A DNA stretch of 64,000 nt. Origin: Streptomyces fulvorobeus. GTDB taxonomy: Bacteria > Actinomycetota > Actinomycetes > Streptomycetales > Streptomycetaceae. Location of the stretch: assembly GCF_013167895.1 (NCBI RefSeq), contig NZ_BLWC01000001.1:5208001-5272000 (forward strand), given 5' to 3'. Made by a program: the position numbers and the translations under genes. A model generated the notes under the pieces. That model saw nothing but the letters and a program-made list of their open reading frames with translations, searched no databases and was not told the origin of the DNA. How positions within the stretch are numbered: position 1 is the stretch's first letter; every line of letters starts with the position of its first letter. Shown one piece after another: positions 1-8,214 of this stretch.

Positions 1-132
1 CAGGTCGGCGGCGGCCGGCCCCGGCACCCCGGCCACGGACGCGGCCGCGGTGAGCAGCGTGCCGGCCGCCGTCACCGCCAGGGTGGTCACCAGTCTCGCG
101 ATGGACGTGGTGCGGCGTCTTGAATGCGACAT
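1..132 (-). CDS. Secreted protein, N-terminal fragment (runs off left edge)
   Basis: Only the first 44 codons lie in the window. They encode a classic Sec signal peptide: a basic start (MSHSRRRTTSIAR), a hydrophobic core (LVTTLAVTAAGTLLTAAASVAG) and an alanine/proline-rich region that could hold the cleavage site. The ATG is preceded on the minus strand by GGAGGAG at good spacing, so the start is secure. The mature protein is outside the window and its function cannot be told. Confidence 0.7.
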   Translation of the reverse strand, partial: MSHSRRRTTSIARLVTTLAVTAAGTLLTAAASVAGVPGPAAADL

Positions 133-253
133 CAGGCTGTCTCCTCCGGCGAGGCGCGGGCCGCTGCCGGGCAACGGTCTACGCGCATGGACACGTGGTC
201 GGAACCAGGGTCTCCGGAAGATCTGTACATGACAAGATGGCCTCGCGGTCCGG

Positions 254-1465
254 TCACGGACCAGCGGGTCCGCGCGCCCCGAGCACCACCGGCGCCTTCG
301 AACGGGGCAGCAGGTCGGCCGGGTCCTGCGGGTGGATCACCTCGACCTCCACACCGTCGCCGAAGCGGTACGGGCGGTGGGCGAGCACCTCCGCGAGATG
401 GCGCCGCAGCCGCGAGATCTCGGCCCGGACCGTCACCGTCCTGGTCGCGTCCCCGAAGATGTCCCGCGCCAGCTCCGCCGCCGTACGCCCCTCCCGGTGC
501 ACCGCCAGCGCGTACAGCAGCTCCGCGTGGCGCGGCGAGAGCCGCTGGGTCCAGCTGCCCACGGGGTTGACCACCTGGACCGTCAGCCCCCGGGCCCTGC
601 TCAGATCCAGCACCACCCGGCGGGGCGGGCCGTCGGGACCGGCGTCGGCCACCCGTACCAGCCAGCCACCGGGCAGCGGTTCCACCCGGCACATACCCAG
701 GGACGGCAGCCACACCCGACCCGCCGCCAGGGACTTGGGCAGCGGCAGCCGGTCCACCGGAGGCATGCCCGTGACCGCGGCGAGCCAGCCCCGCGTGTCG
801 ACCGCCAGCGCCCGGCCGCCGAGCCGGCAGAGGATCGGCGCGGCCACCGACCGCAGCCGCTCGATCGCGACCAGATGCCGCATCCGCAGCTCGTTCTCGG
901 CCAGCCTGGCCACCGAGTCGACCAGCGCGAGCGTGGCCGGATGGAAGGTGCGGGCCGGCCCGCTGACGTCCAGGATGCCCACGAGCCTGCCGTCCCGGGG
1001 GTCGCGTACGGGAGCGGCCGCACAGGTCCAGGTGTGCAGGGAGCGCACGAAGTGCTCCGCCGAGTGCACCTGTATCGGTCTGCGCGTGACGAGCGTCGTA
1101 CCGATGGCGTTGGTGCCCGTCGTCGCCTCCGACCACTCGGCGCCCTCCTCCAGACAGATCCCGTCCGCCTGGCGCAGCACCAGCGAGTGCCCCTGGCGCC
1201 ACAGCACCCGGCCGTCCACATCGGTGACCACCATGATCTGCTGCGAGGCGTCGGCGATGGAGGCCAGGCCGTTGCGCAGCAGCGGCATCGCCTCGCCGAT
1301 CGTGGAGGCGTTGCGCCGGTGCTCGATCTCGTCGGAACCGAGCAGTTCGCTCTCCGTCGACTGATCCGGAACGACGCCATTGCGCGCCACGCGGTTCCAC
1401 GAGGCGTCGATCTCGGCGCGCGGGGCGCCCCCGCGCGCCCGCCCGGCGCGGCTGGTCCGCATCAC
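254..1465 (-). CDS. GAF-domain transcriptional regulator
   Basis: A 403-residue cytoplasmic regulator. Residues about 75-215 form a GAF-like sensory domain of the type at the N-terminus of AcoR-like activators (DVDGRVLWRQG, EATTGTNAIGTTL, HTWTCAAAPVRDP, GILDVSGPA). Residues about 310-375 look like a winged-helix DNA-binding segment (LSPRHAELLYALAVHREG, TVTVRAEISRLRRHL). There is no AAA+ sigma-54 activator domain, so it should act with a normal sigma-70-type polymerase. The chosen start is the GTG just before an in-frame ATG, 6-7 nt after GAGGAGGGG. The ligand is unknown. It is monocistronic, and its target may be itself or a neighbour. Confidence 0.8.
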   Translation of the reverse strand: MMRTSRAGRARGGAPRAEIDASWNRVARNGVVPDQSTESELLGSDEIEHRRNASTIGEAMPLLRNGLASIADASQQIMVVTDVDGRVLWRQGHSLVLRQADGICLEEGAEWSEATTGTNAIGTTLVTRRPIQVHSAEHFVRSLHTWTCAAAPVRDPRDGRLVGILDVSGPARTFHPATLALVDSVARLAENELRMRHLVAIERLRSVAAPILCRLGGRALAVDTRGWLAAVTGMPPVDRLPLPKSLAAGRVWLPSLGMCRVEPLPGGWLVRVADAGPDGPPRRVVLDLSRARGLTVQVVNPVGSWTQRLSPRHAELLYALAVHREGRTAAELARDIFGDATRTVTVRAEISRLRRHLAEVLAHRPYRFGDGVEVEVIHPQDPADLLPRSKAPVVLGARGPAGP

Positions 1466-1684
1466 GGCTTCCCCCTCCTCACTCTGCCCGTGCCTCCGCT
1501 GCGGGTGGGGGCCCGCGGACCGGCCGGGAGCGGCCTGTCAGGCCCTATCCTGCCGCTGACCCGCGTCGCGTGTCAGCAAGGGTTGCAACCCCTCGCAACT
1601 CTGGCCAGCGGGTACAGCTCCGGACGAGAGTGACGGAACACCGCGCCGCGGGGCATGTGTCCCGTGGTCAGGTGCAGCACAAGC

Positions 1685-1724
1685 ACGGAGGGTGGTGCCG
1701 TGTCGGCGCAGCACCACCCTCCGT
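1685..1724 (-). terminator. Terminator after the acyl-CoA dehydrogenase gene
   Basis: A perfect 14-bp inverted repeat (ACGGAGGGTGGTGC and its complement) with a 12-nt loop starts 17 nt beyond the stop of the minus-strand AidB-like gene. An additional short outer pairing (AGCAC/GTGCT) extends it. There is no U-tract, as is usual in Streptomyces. Confidence 0.75.
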
Positions 1725-1741
1725 CGCTCGTGCTCCCGTCT

Positions 1742-3379
1742 CTAACGGTCGCAGGCCCGTGCGCGCTCCACCACCGAGGCCAGAGCGAGCTGGTGCGGCA
1801 GCGTCCCGAAGGCCGACCCCCAGTCCCCGCCCAGCCGTGAGGCGCAGAACGCGTCGGCGACCTCCGGCGGTGCCCAGCGGATCAGCAGGGACCCCTGGAG
1901 CACCAGCGCCATCCGTTCGACCAGCCGTCTGGCCCGCGCCTCGACCGCTTCCAGGTCCGCCAGTTCGGTGAGCAGGTCCTTGATCGCCCCGTCGAGGCGG
2001 TGGTCGGCGCCCCGGGCGGCACCGATCTCCTGGAGGAAGGCGTCGAGTGCCTGCGGCTCACGTCGCAACGCCCGCAGCACGTCCAGGGCCTGGACGTTCC
2101 CCGAACCCTCCCAGATCGAGTTGAGCGGTGCCTCGCGGAGCAGGCGGGGCATACCCGACTCCTCCACGTACCCGTTGCCGCCGAGGCACTCCAGCGCCTC
2201 GCCCACCACCGCCGCGCACCGCTTCGTCACCCAGTACTTGGCGGTGGGCACGGCGATCCGCAGGAACGCCCGCTCCTGGGGCGTATCGGCGTCGTACGCC
2301 GCGGCCAGCCGCAGCGCGAGTGTCGTCGCCGCCTCCGACTCCAGCGCCAGGTCGGCCAGGACGTTGCGCATCAGCGGCTTCTCGACCAGCAGGCCGCCGA
2401 ACGTGCTGCGGTACGAGGCGTGATGGATCGCCTGCGCCACCGCCTGGCGCATCAGCGCGGCCGAACCGACCACGCAGTCCAGCCGGGTGGCCGCCACCAT
2501 CTCGATGATGGTGCGCACCCCGCGCCCCTCCTCGCCGACCCGCTGGGCCCACGTCCCGTCGAACTCGACCTCGCCCGACGCGTTGGACCTGTTGCCCAGC
2601 TTGTCCTTGAGGCGCTGGATGGCGAACACGTTGCGGGTGCCGTCCGGCAGCACCCGGGGCAGCAGGAAGCAGGTCAGTCCGCCCGGCGCCTGCGCGAGCA
2701 CCAGGAAGCCGTCGGACATGGGCGCCGAACAGAACCACTTGTGGCCGGTGAGCAGGTACTCCCCGTCCGCGGCCAGCGGCTCGGCCCGTGTCGTGTTGGA
2801 CCGCACGTCGGTGCCGCCCTGCTTCTCGGTCATGCCCATACCGAGGAGCACACCGGACTTGCGCAGCGGGGGCCGCAGACCCTCCTCGTACACCTTCGAG
2901 GTCAGCAGCGGCTCCCACGCGGCGGCCAGCACCGGATCGGTCCGCAGCGCCGGCACCGCCGCGTGCGTCATGGACAGCGGACAGCCGTGACCCGCCTCGC
3001 TCTGCGTCCACACCAGGAAACCGGCCGCGCGCCTGACATGACCGCCCGGCCTGCCCCAGGCGTCGGTCAGACCCGCCGACACCGCGTGGCCCAGCAGCCG
3101 GTGCCAGGACGGATGGAACTCCACCTCGTCGACCCGGTTGCCGTACCGGTCGTGCGTACGCAGCTTCGGCGGGTTCTCGTTCGCCTGCACCCCCCACTCC
3201 TGGGCGTGCGCGGAACCGGCGGACCGGCCGAGCGTGCTGAGCTCCCCGCGCACCGAGGGGAAGAGGTCCGGTGCGACATGCCGCTCCACCGCCTCCGCGA
3301 GGACGAGATCGGCGTGGAAGACGTCATAGCCGACCAGCGGCGGAACCTGGTTGGTCACTGTGTGGGTGGTGGCTGCCAT
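1742..3379 (-). CDS. AidB-like acyl-CoA dehydrogenase
   Basis: A flavoprotein of about 545 residues. The N-terminus (HTVTNQVPPLVGYDVF, then ENPPKLRTHDRYGNRVDEVEFHPSWH) matches the AidB branch of the acyl-CoA dehydrogenases rather than the short beta-oxidation enzymes. The FAD/substrate signature MTEKQGGTDVRSNTT and the C-terminal helical domain (LECLGGNGYVEESGMPRLLRE, IWEGSGNVQALDVLR) are intact. In E. coli AidB binds DNA and is induced by alkylation; the true substrate of this protein cannot be told. An upstream in-frame ATG exists, but the family alignment supports the start used here. That start is 17 bp from the divergent YihY start and probably leaderless. Confidence 0.88.
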   Translation of the reverse strand: MAATTHTVTNQVPPLVGYDVFHADLVLAEAVERHVAPDLFPSVRGELSTLGRSAGSAHAQEWGVQANENPPKLRTHDRYGNRVDEVEFHPSWHRLLGHAVSAGLTDAWGRPGGHVRRAAGFLVWTQSEAGHGCPLSMTHAAVPALRTDPVLAAAWEPLLTSKVYEEGLRPPLRKSGVLLGMGMTEKQGGTDVRSNTTRAEPLAADGEYLLTGHKWFCSAPMSDGFLVLAQAPGGLTCFLLPRVLPDGTRNVFAIQRLKDKLGNRSNASGEVEFDGTWAQRVGEEGRGVRTIIEMVAATRLDCVVGSAALMRQAVAQAIHHASYRSTFGGLLVEKPLMRNVLADLALESEAATTLALRLAAAYDADTPQERAFLRIAVPTAKYWVTKRCAAVVGEALECLGGNGYVEESGMPRLLREAPLNSIWEGSGNVQALDVLRALRREPQALDAFLQEIGAARGADHRLDGAIKDLLTELADLEAVEARARRLVERMALVLQGSLLIRWAPPEVADAFCASRLGGDWGSAFGTLPHQLALASVVERARACDR

Positions 3380-3384
3380 ACGGC

Positions 3385-3391
3385 TACGGTA
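3385..3391. promoter_or_regulatory. Shared bidirectional leaderless promoter core
   Basis: The 17 bp between two divergent starts contain TACGGTA. Read rightward, TACGGT (3385-3390) lies exactly 6 nt before the GTG of the YihY gene. Read leftward, TACCGT (3391-3386) lies exactly 6 nt before the ATG of the AidB-like gene. Both match the TANNNT -10 consensus at leaderless spacing, and neither gene has a Shine-Dalgarno sequence. One overlapping, symmetric -10 element therefore seems to serve both genes. This is read from sequence only; transcription starts are not known. Confidence 0.6.
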
Positions 3392-3396
3392 AGGAC

Positions 3397-4542
3397 GTGC
3401 AGGCAGCAAAAGAAACACCCGAGCGCCCCTCGGGTCGGCTCAACCGGGCTCGAGTCCTCTACCGCAACGTCTCCAAGCGGCAGATGGCGTGGCAGTTGCT
3501 CAAGGACACCGTCAACTCGTGCATCGAGTACCGCATCCTCGGCCTCGCGGCCGAGGCGGCGTTCTTCACCCTCCTGTCCATGCCGCCGCTTCTGCTCGGC
3601 CTGATCGGGCTGCTCGGATACGTCGACGAGTGGACGACCACCACCACGGTCGCCTCCATCGAGCGCAACATCCTCGGCGCGGCGCAGACGGTCCTCTCCC
3701 AGCGGGGCGTCAACGACTTCGCCAAACCGCTGCTGGACGACGTGACGACCGGCGCCCGCCCCGACGTCATCTCCATCGGCTTCGCCATCGCCCTCTGGTC
3801 CGGCTCGCGCGCGGTGAACGTCTTCATCGACACGATCACCGTCATGTACGGGCTCGACGGCGAGCGTGGCATCGTCAAGACCCGGCTGCTCGCCTTCCTG
3901 CTGTACGTCATCGCGCTGCTGCTCGGCGCGGTGGTCCTGCCTCTGCTGGTGGTCGGCCCGGACCGGGTCGTGGAGTTCGTCCCCTGGGGCACGGAGGTCA
4001 TAGCCGTCCTGTACTGGCCGCTGGTCATCCTGCTGACCATCGCCTTCCTCACGACCCTCTACCACGTGTCGGTGCCGGTCCGCTCACCGTGGATCGAGGA
4101 CGTACCGGGCGCCCTGGTCGCCCTCGCCATGTGGGTGGTCGGCAGCTTCCTGCTGCGGATCTACCTCACCAGCACGGTCGAGGGGCCGACGATCTACGGC
4201 TCGTTGGCGGCCCCCATCGCTGTCCTGCTGTGGATCGGTATCTCCGCCTTCGCGGTCCTGGTGGGTGCCGCCGTCAACGCGGCCATCGACCGGGTGTGGC
4301 CCTCGCTCGCGACCTCCGCGGCCCGCGCCGCCAACGAGCGGGCCCGCGCGGCACAGGCCGCCGAGTTCGTGGCCCGCACCTGGTCCGCCGCCACGTCCGC
4401 GCAGGGGGACGACGAGGACGGGGAAGACGACGTGTACATGCCCTCGGAGTTCCCGGAGCGGTGGTCACGGTTCCTGCCGCCGGACGACGTGAAGTCCCGG
4501 CTGCACGGCCCCCGCGACAAGGAGACGAGACCGGGCCCGTAG
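3397..4542 (+). CDS. YihY/BrkB-family inner membrane protein
   Basis: About 381 residues. After a short basic N-terminus the protein has six hydrophobic segments, for example EAAFFTLLSMPPLLLGLIGLLGY, LLAFLLYVIALLLGAVVLPLLVV, LVILLTIAFLTTLYHV and IAVLLWIGISAFAVLVGAAVN, with the YihY/BrkB hallmark AAEAAFFTLLSMPPLL near residue 40. The C-terminus is acidic and cytoplasmic (DDEDGEDD). Despite the old annotation 'ribonuclease BN', the family has no proven catalytic role. The GTG start follows a -10-like TACGGT by 6 nt and is probably leaderless. Confidence 0.88.
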   Translation: MQAAKETPERPSGRLNRARVLYRNVSKRQMAWQLLKDTVNSCIEYRILGLAAEAAFFTLLSMPPLLLGLIGLLGYVDEWTTTTTVASIERNILGAAQTVLSQRGVNDFAKPLLDDVTTGARPDVISIGFAIALWSGSRAVNVFIDTITVMYGLDGERGIVKTRLLAFLLYVIALLLGAVVLPLLVVGPDRVVEFVPWGTEVIAVLYWPLVILLTIAFLTTLYHVSVPVRSPWIEDVPGALVALAMWVVGSFLLRIYLTSTVEGPTIYGSLAAPIAVLLWIGISAFAVLVGAAVNAAIDRVWPSLATSAARAANERARAAQAAEFVARTWSAATSAQGDDEDGEDDVYMPSEFPERWSRFLPPDDVKSRLHGPRDKETRPGP

Positions 4543-4631
4543 GGAGAGACCGAGGATGTACGAGGCACGGGCGTCGCACGTCGGGGGCGCGGTCCTCTGA
4601 AGGGCGGACCGGCAGGGTGGACCCGCCGGCC

Positions 4632-4677
4632 GTGGGCCGGGCGGCCTGGGTTACGCGTCCCACGCCGCCCGGCCCAC
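4632..4677. terminator. Bidirectional terminator between converging genes
   Basis: A 14-bp perfect inverted repeat (GTGGGCCGGGCGGC and its complement) with an 18-nt loop sits in the gap between the YihY gene and the converging 3-hydroxyacyl-CoA dehydrogenase gene, whose stop lies at its right edge. Confidence 0.75.
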
Positions 4678-4679
4678 CG

Positions 4680-6218
4680 CTACGCGCAGTCCGCCGGCGA
4701 GGTGCCCGGCTCCGTCAGCGCCAGACCGAGCTGGGCGCGTTCGGTGACCCAGCGGGTCGGGCGGTGGCGCGGGTCGCCCGTCGACGCGTGCAGTGCCCGG
4801 TGCAGCTCCAGCATCCGCCCGGCGCCGACGCGCTCGCCCCAGGCCAGTGGCCCGGCCGGGTAGCCGAGCCCGGCCGTGACGGCCAGATCGATGTCGGCGG
4901 GCGTGGCGAGTGAGCGCTCCGCGATCGACGCGGCGACGGAGACCACGGAGGCGAGCAGCCGCTGCGCGACCGACCCCGCCGTGTCCCGGACCACCGAGAC
5001 CGCCCACGGCTCCTCTCCGTCCGCCGCCCGGGCGAGCACCGCACGGGCGTCCCGCGCGGCGGCCGGGTCCGCCGCGGGCGTCACGGCGAGTACCCGCCGC
5101 CGCCCCGCCGCGGGCAGCGGGTCCACGCCGAACGTGCGGCCGGGGGGCAGGCCCCGCGCGGCGACGGCGGCGGCCACCGTGGTGCCCCAGACCGGTACGA
5201 GCACCACGGTCTCCCCGGCCGGCACCGGCCCGGCCGTCACGCGCGCGCCCGCCCCGGCCAGCTCGGCGCGCAGCCGGGCCGTGTCCGGGTCCGACACGTC
5301 ACCGACGACGTGCACCGGACGGTCCGCGTCACCCGTGACCGGCGGCTCGGGGGCCGGGGCGGGCGCCCCGGGGCCGTACGCGAACCACCCCTGCCCGGTC
5401 TTGCGGCCGTGCAGCCCCGCCGTGACCCGGTTCGGGGTGAGGAAGGAGGGCCGCAGACGGTCCTCGTGCCGGAAGCCCTGCCAGATCGAGTCGATCACCG
5501 CGGCCGTCACGTCGAGGCCGGTCAGGTCCATCAGTTCGAACGGGCCCATCCGCAGCCCCAGTACCTCGCGGGCGATCCGGTCGATGCCCGCCGGATCGGA
5601 GACCGACTCCTCCAGCAGCGCAAGTGCCTCCGTCACCAGGCCGCGCCCCGCGTGGTTGACCAGGAACCCCGGAGTGTCGGCGACCGTGACCGCCCGGTGC
5701 CCGCAGCTCTCGACCAGCGCGGTGAGGACCGGCGGGATCTCCGGGCGGGTGGCCGCGCCCGGCACCACCTCCACGATCTTCATCAGCGGCACCGGGTTGA
5801 AGAAGTGCAGCCCCGCCAGACGCGAGGGGTCCTGGAGCGTGGCGGCGATCCCGGTGACCGAGAGGGAGGAGGTGTTCGTCGCGAACACGGCCGACGCGGG
5901 CAGCGCCCGCTCCAGCCTGCCGAAGACCTCTGCCTTGGTCGCCAGGTCCTCCCGCACGGCCTCGATGACGAGCTCGACCCCGGGACCGGGCGCCCACGGG
6001 TCGTCGAGCGGTACGAGACGGCCGACTGCGGCCGCGCGCTCCCCGGCCGAGAGGCGGCCCTTGAGCACGGCACGCTCCAGCATGCCCGTCACGAACTCCA
6101 GGGCGTCCTTCACCGCCTCGGCGCGTACGTCGCACAGCTCGACGGTGTGTCCCGCGGTCGCCGCCCACTGGGCGATGCCACGGCCCATGGCTCCGGCGCC
6201 GACGATCCTGATCCGCAT
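4680..6218 (-). CDS. 3-hydroxyacyl-CoA dehydrogenase (PaaH/FadB2 type, duplicated C-terminal domain)
   Basis: A 512-residue NAD-dependent enzyme. The Rossmann motif GAGAMGRGIAQWAA is at the very N-terminus. Catalytic-domain motifs follow: VIEAVREDLATKAEVF, TNTSSLSVTGIA, GLHFFNPVPLMKIVEVV with the catalytic His, and DTPGFLVNHAGRGLVTEAL. A second copy of the C-terminal 3HCDH fold (about residues 400-500, SVAQRLLASVVSVAASIAERS, LGYPAGPLAWGERVGAGRM) follows a poorly conserved linker. This architecture is typical of PaaH-like 3-hydroxyadipyl-CoA or 3-hydroxybutyryl-CoA dehydrogenases. It lies directly downstream of the CoA-transferase genes, fitting a short-chain 3-oxoacid/dicarboxylate CoA pathway. 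The substrate is inferred. Confidence 0.88.
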   Translation of the reverse strand: MRIRIVGAGAMGRGIAQWAATAGHTVELCDVRAEAVKDALEFVTGMLERAVLKGRLSAGERAAAVGRLVPLDDPWAPGPGVELVIEAVREDLATKAEVFGRLERALPASAVFATNTSSLSVTGIAATLQDPSRLAGLHFFNPVPLMKIVEVVPGAATRPEIPPVLTALVESCGHRAVTVADTPGFLVNHAGRGLVTEALALLEESVSDPAGIDRIAREVLGLRMGPFELMDLTGLDVTAAVIDSIWQGFRHEDRLRPSFLTPNRVTAGLHGRKTGQGWFAYGPGAPAPAPEPPVTGDADRPVHVVGDVSDPDTARLRAELAGAGARVTAGPVPAGETVVLVPVWGTTVAAAVAARGLPPGRTFGVDPLPAAGRRRVLAVTPAADPAAARDARAVLARAADGEEPWAVSVVRDTAGSVAQRLLASVVSVAASIAERSLATPADIDLAVTAGLGYPAGPLAWGERVGAGRMLELHRALHASTGDPRHRPTRWVTERAQLGLALTEPGTSPADCA

Positions 6219-6252
6219 GGCGGTCGGTCCTTTCGTTAGGTCGGGTTACGGC

Positions 6253-7031
6253 TCAGCGAAGATAGACGCGGCCGGGGTCGACGTCCTCGCGCAGCAGGCG
6301 CAGCTCCTCGGCGGTCGGGGTTCGACCGTGGTGACGGCGTCGGCGACCTGGAGGTCCCAGCCGGTCGCGGCCCTGACCTGGCCGACCGTGACCCCCGGCT
6401 GGACGGCGACCAGCCGCAGCTCGTGGCCGACGCCCTCGCGGGCCAGGACGCCCAGCTCGGTGATGACCCGGGTGACGCCGGCCCCGAGCGGCCGGATGCC
6501 CTCGGCGAGCGCGCGGTCGGGCCCCGGGGCCGTGCAGAAGTCCAGCGGATCGGTGAACGAGTGCGGGGTGTGGCGGCGCATCACCACGAAGACCTCGCGC
6601 GCGTTGGCCATCACCTCGACCCCGCCGCCGGACCCGGGCAGCCGCACCGCCGGGCTGTCCCACTCGCCGATGACCGAGGTGTTGAGGTTGCCCCAGCGGT
6701 CGATCTGCGCGGCTCCGAGGAAGCCGACGTCGATGTGGCCGCCCTGGAGCACGCAGCCGAACAGCGTCGGCATGGAGATCACCGCCTCGGCCCCCGTGAT
6801 GAGGACGGAGTCCGCGATCGTCTCGGGCAGGTGCGAGGGGTGGGCCCCGCAGACCCCCGACTCGTACACGACCTCGATCTCCGGTGCGACCGTCAGTTGC
6901 GCCAGCTCGGTGGCCAGGGTCGGCAGCCCGATGCCCGCGAACACCGTGCGCCGGGCGACGAGTTCGCGTGACGCGACGACGGACAGCAGCTCCGACGAGG
7001 TGACGGGGGTGCCCTGCGCGCCCATGGTCAT
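6253..7031 (-). CDS. catJ: 3-oxoadipate-type CoA-transferase subunit B (CatJ-like), 3' frameshift
   Basis: The smaller subunit of a family I CoA-transferase resembling CatJ of 3-oxoadipate metabolism (TVFAGIGLPTLATELAQL, VYESGVCGAHPSHLPETIAD, CVLQGGHIDVGFLGAAQIDRWGNLNTSVIG). The start is the ATG 7 nt after AAGGAG; another ATG lies upstream. Near 6320-6323 the frame breaks: as sequenced the protein ends in a cysteine-rich stretch at 6246. Adding one base restores TVETPTAEELRLLRED...GRVYLR and a stop at 6253. That is the normal family C-terminus, so the coordinates given are for the repaired frame. It pairs with the CatI-like gene immediately upstream. Confidence 0.82.
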
Positions 7032-7075
7032 GACCGGCTCCTTCTCGTGTCCGTACGCGCGGGTCCTCACGTGCC

Positions 7076-8050
7076 TCACAGCCGGCGCCCGTAGTCGACC
7101 GGCTCGCTCAGCGCCTCACCGACGGCCAGCCCCGCCCAGTACTCCTCGCCCAGCTTCGCCACGTACTCCGCGTGGTCCGCCGTCCCGCGCACCCACTCGT
7201 CCAGCCACGCCTGTATGCGGTCCGGGTCCTGGCTGATCGCCGACCAGGCACGGTAGAAGGCGTTGTCGCGGTCGTAGTACCCCTGCGCGAACGAGGGGTG
7301 CGCGCCGCGCGGGCAGACGACGACGGCGTGGACCGCGTGCGCGGGGACGAGCGTGCGGTTCGGGTCCGAGCGGACCACCTCGTCGTCCACCAGCTCCTCG
7401 ACGACGACGATCGCCTTCCTCGCCGCGTACACCGCCTCCGCCTGGACGCCCGTCAGACCCCACATCTGGGTGTTGCCGCCGCGGTCGGCCCGCTGCGCGT
7501 GGATGATCGTCACGTCCGGGTTGACCGGCGGCACGACATAGATCTGCTCCGGCTCCCCGTCCGGTCCCGGATAGGGCGAAGTGACCTTCCGCAGGTCGCT
7601 GTTGACGCGCGGGAGGTCGCTGCCGCCGTACGAGCGCAGCGGATGGAACGGCAGCCGCTGGGAGCCCGCGAGATAGCGGCAGACCATCCCGTAGTGGCTG
7701 TACTCCTCGAAGGCGAGCGGTTCAGGATCGGAGCTCTCGATGCGGCGCCGCAGATTGCCGAGCGATCCGGCGGACGAGTTGCCGACGAAGGAGGAGACCA
7801 GCCGGGAGACGCAGCCCGCCGCGAGCATCTGGTCCACCACGATGTCGGCGGTCATCCGGACGACGGTCAGGTCCCGGCGGCCCTGGCGGATGATCTCGTG
7901 TCCCGCGGCGGTCGGGATGAGATGGGTGAAGCCCTCCAGGCAGACGGTGTCCCCGTCATGGACGAAGGCGGCCACCGCCGCCTTCATCGTCATGACCTTG
8001 TCCGTACCGCCCGTCCTGCCCGTCCTGTGCGGCCGGTCTGTCCTGTCCAC
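7076..8050 (-). CDS. catI: 3-oxoadipate-type CoA-transferase subunit A (CatI-like)
   Basis: The larger CoA-transferase subunit, closely resembling CatI: AAVAAFVHDGDTVCLEGFTH, IPTAAGHEIIRQGRRDLTVV, PDVTIIHAQRADRGGN, GAHPSFAQGYYDRDN. With CatJ it would move CoA from succinyl-CoA to 3-oxoadipate or a related 3-oxoacid. The start chosen is a GTG 6 nt after GAGGAG, giving 324 residues; an ATG at 7993 fits the family start almost as well. The gene is first in a minus-strand operon (catI, catJ, dehydrogenase) and divergent from the LysR gene. The gap holds a probable LysR site. Confidence 0.85.
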   Translation of the reverse strand: MDRTDRPHRTGRTGGTDKVMTMKAAVAAFVHDGDTVCLEGFTHLIPTAAGHEIIRQGRRDLTVVRMTADIVVDQMLAAGCVSRLVSSFVGNSSAGSLGNLRRRIESSDPEPLAFEEYSHYGMVCRYLAGSQRLPFHPLRSYGGSDLPRVNSDLRKVTSPYPGPDGEPEQIYVVPPVNPDVTIIHAQRADRGGNTQMWGLTGVQAEAVYAARKAIVVVEELVDDEVVRSDPNRTLVPAHAVHAVVVCPRGAHPSFAQGYYDRDNAFYRAWSAISQDPDRIQAWLDEWVRGTADHAEYVAKLGEEYWAGLAVGEALSEPVDYGRRL

Positions 8051-8109
8051 GGTGCTCCTCAGGCGTGCGCATGCGGGTGGCTCCACCGTCTCAGCGGCCA
8101 TTGATTGCT

Positions 8110-8123
8110 GTCCAATACCGAAT
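8110..8123 (-). promoter_or_regulatory. Probable LysR operator, copy 1
   Basis: On the minus strand this reads ATTCGGTATTGGAC. The same 14-mer with one change occurs upstream of the thiolase gene. It lies between the CoA-transferase operon and the divergent LysR gene, the usual place for a LysR binding site. Confidence 0.55.
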
Positions 8124-8214
8124 TAGGGTCGCATTCAGACCGCCGGCTGATGAATGCCGGTCATCGAGCCGGATGGAAGTGGCGCGCGGACGTGCGGGCA
8201 GGAGGGGGAGCGGC

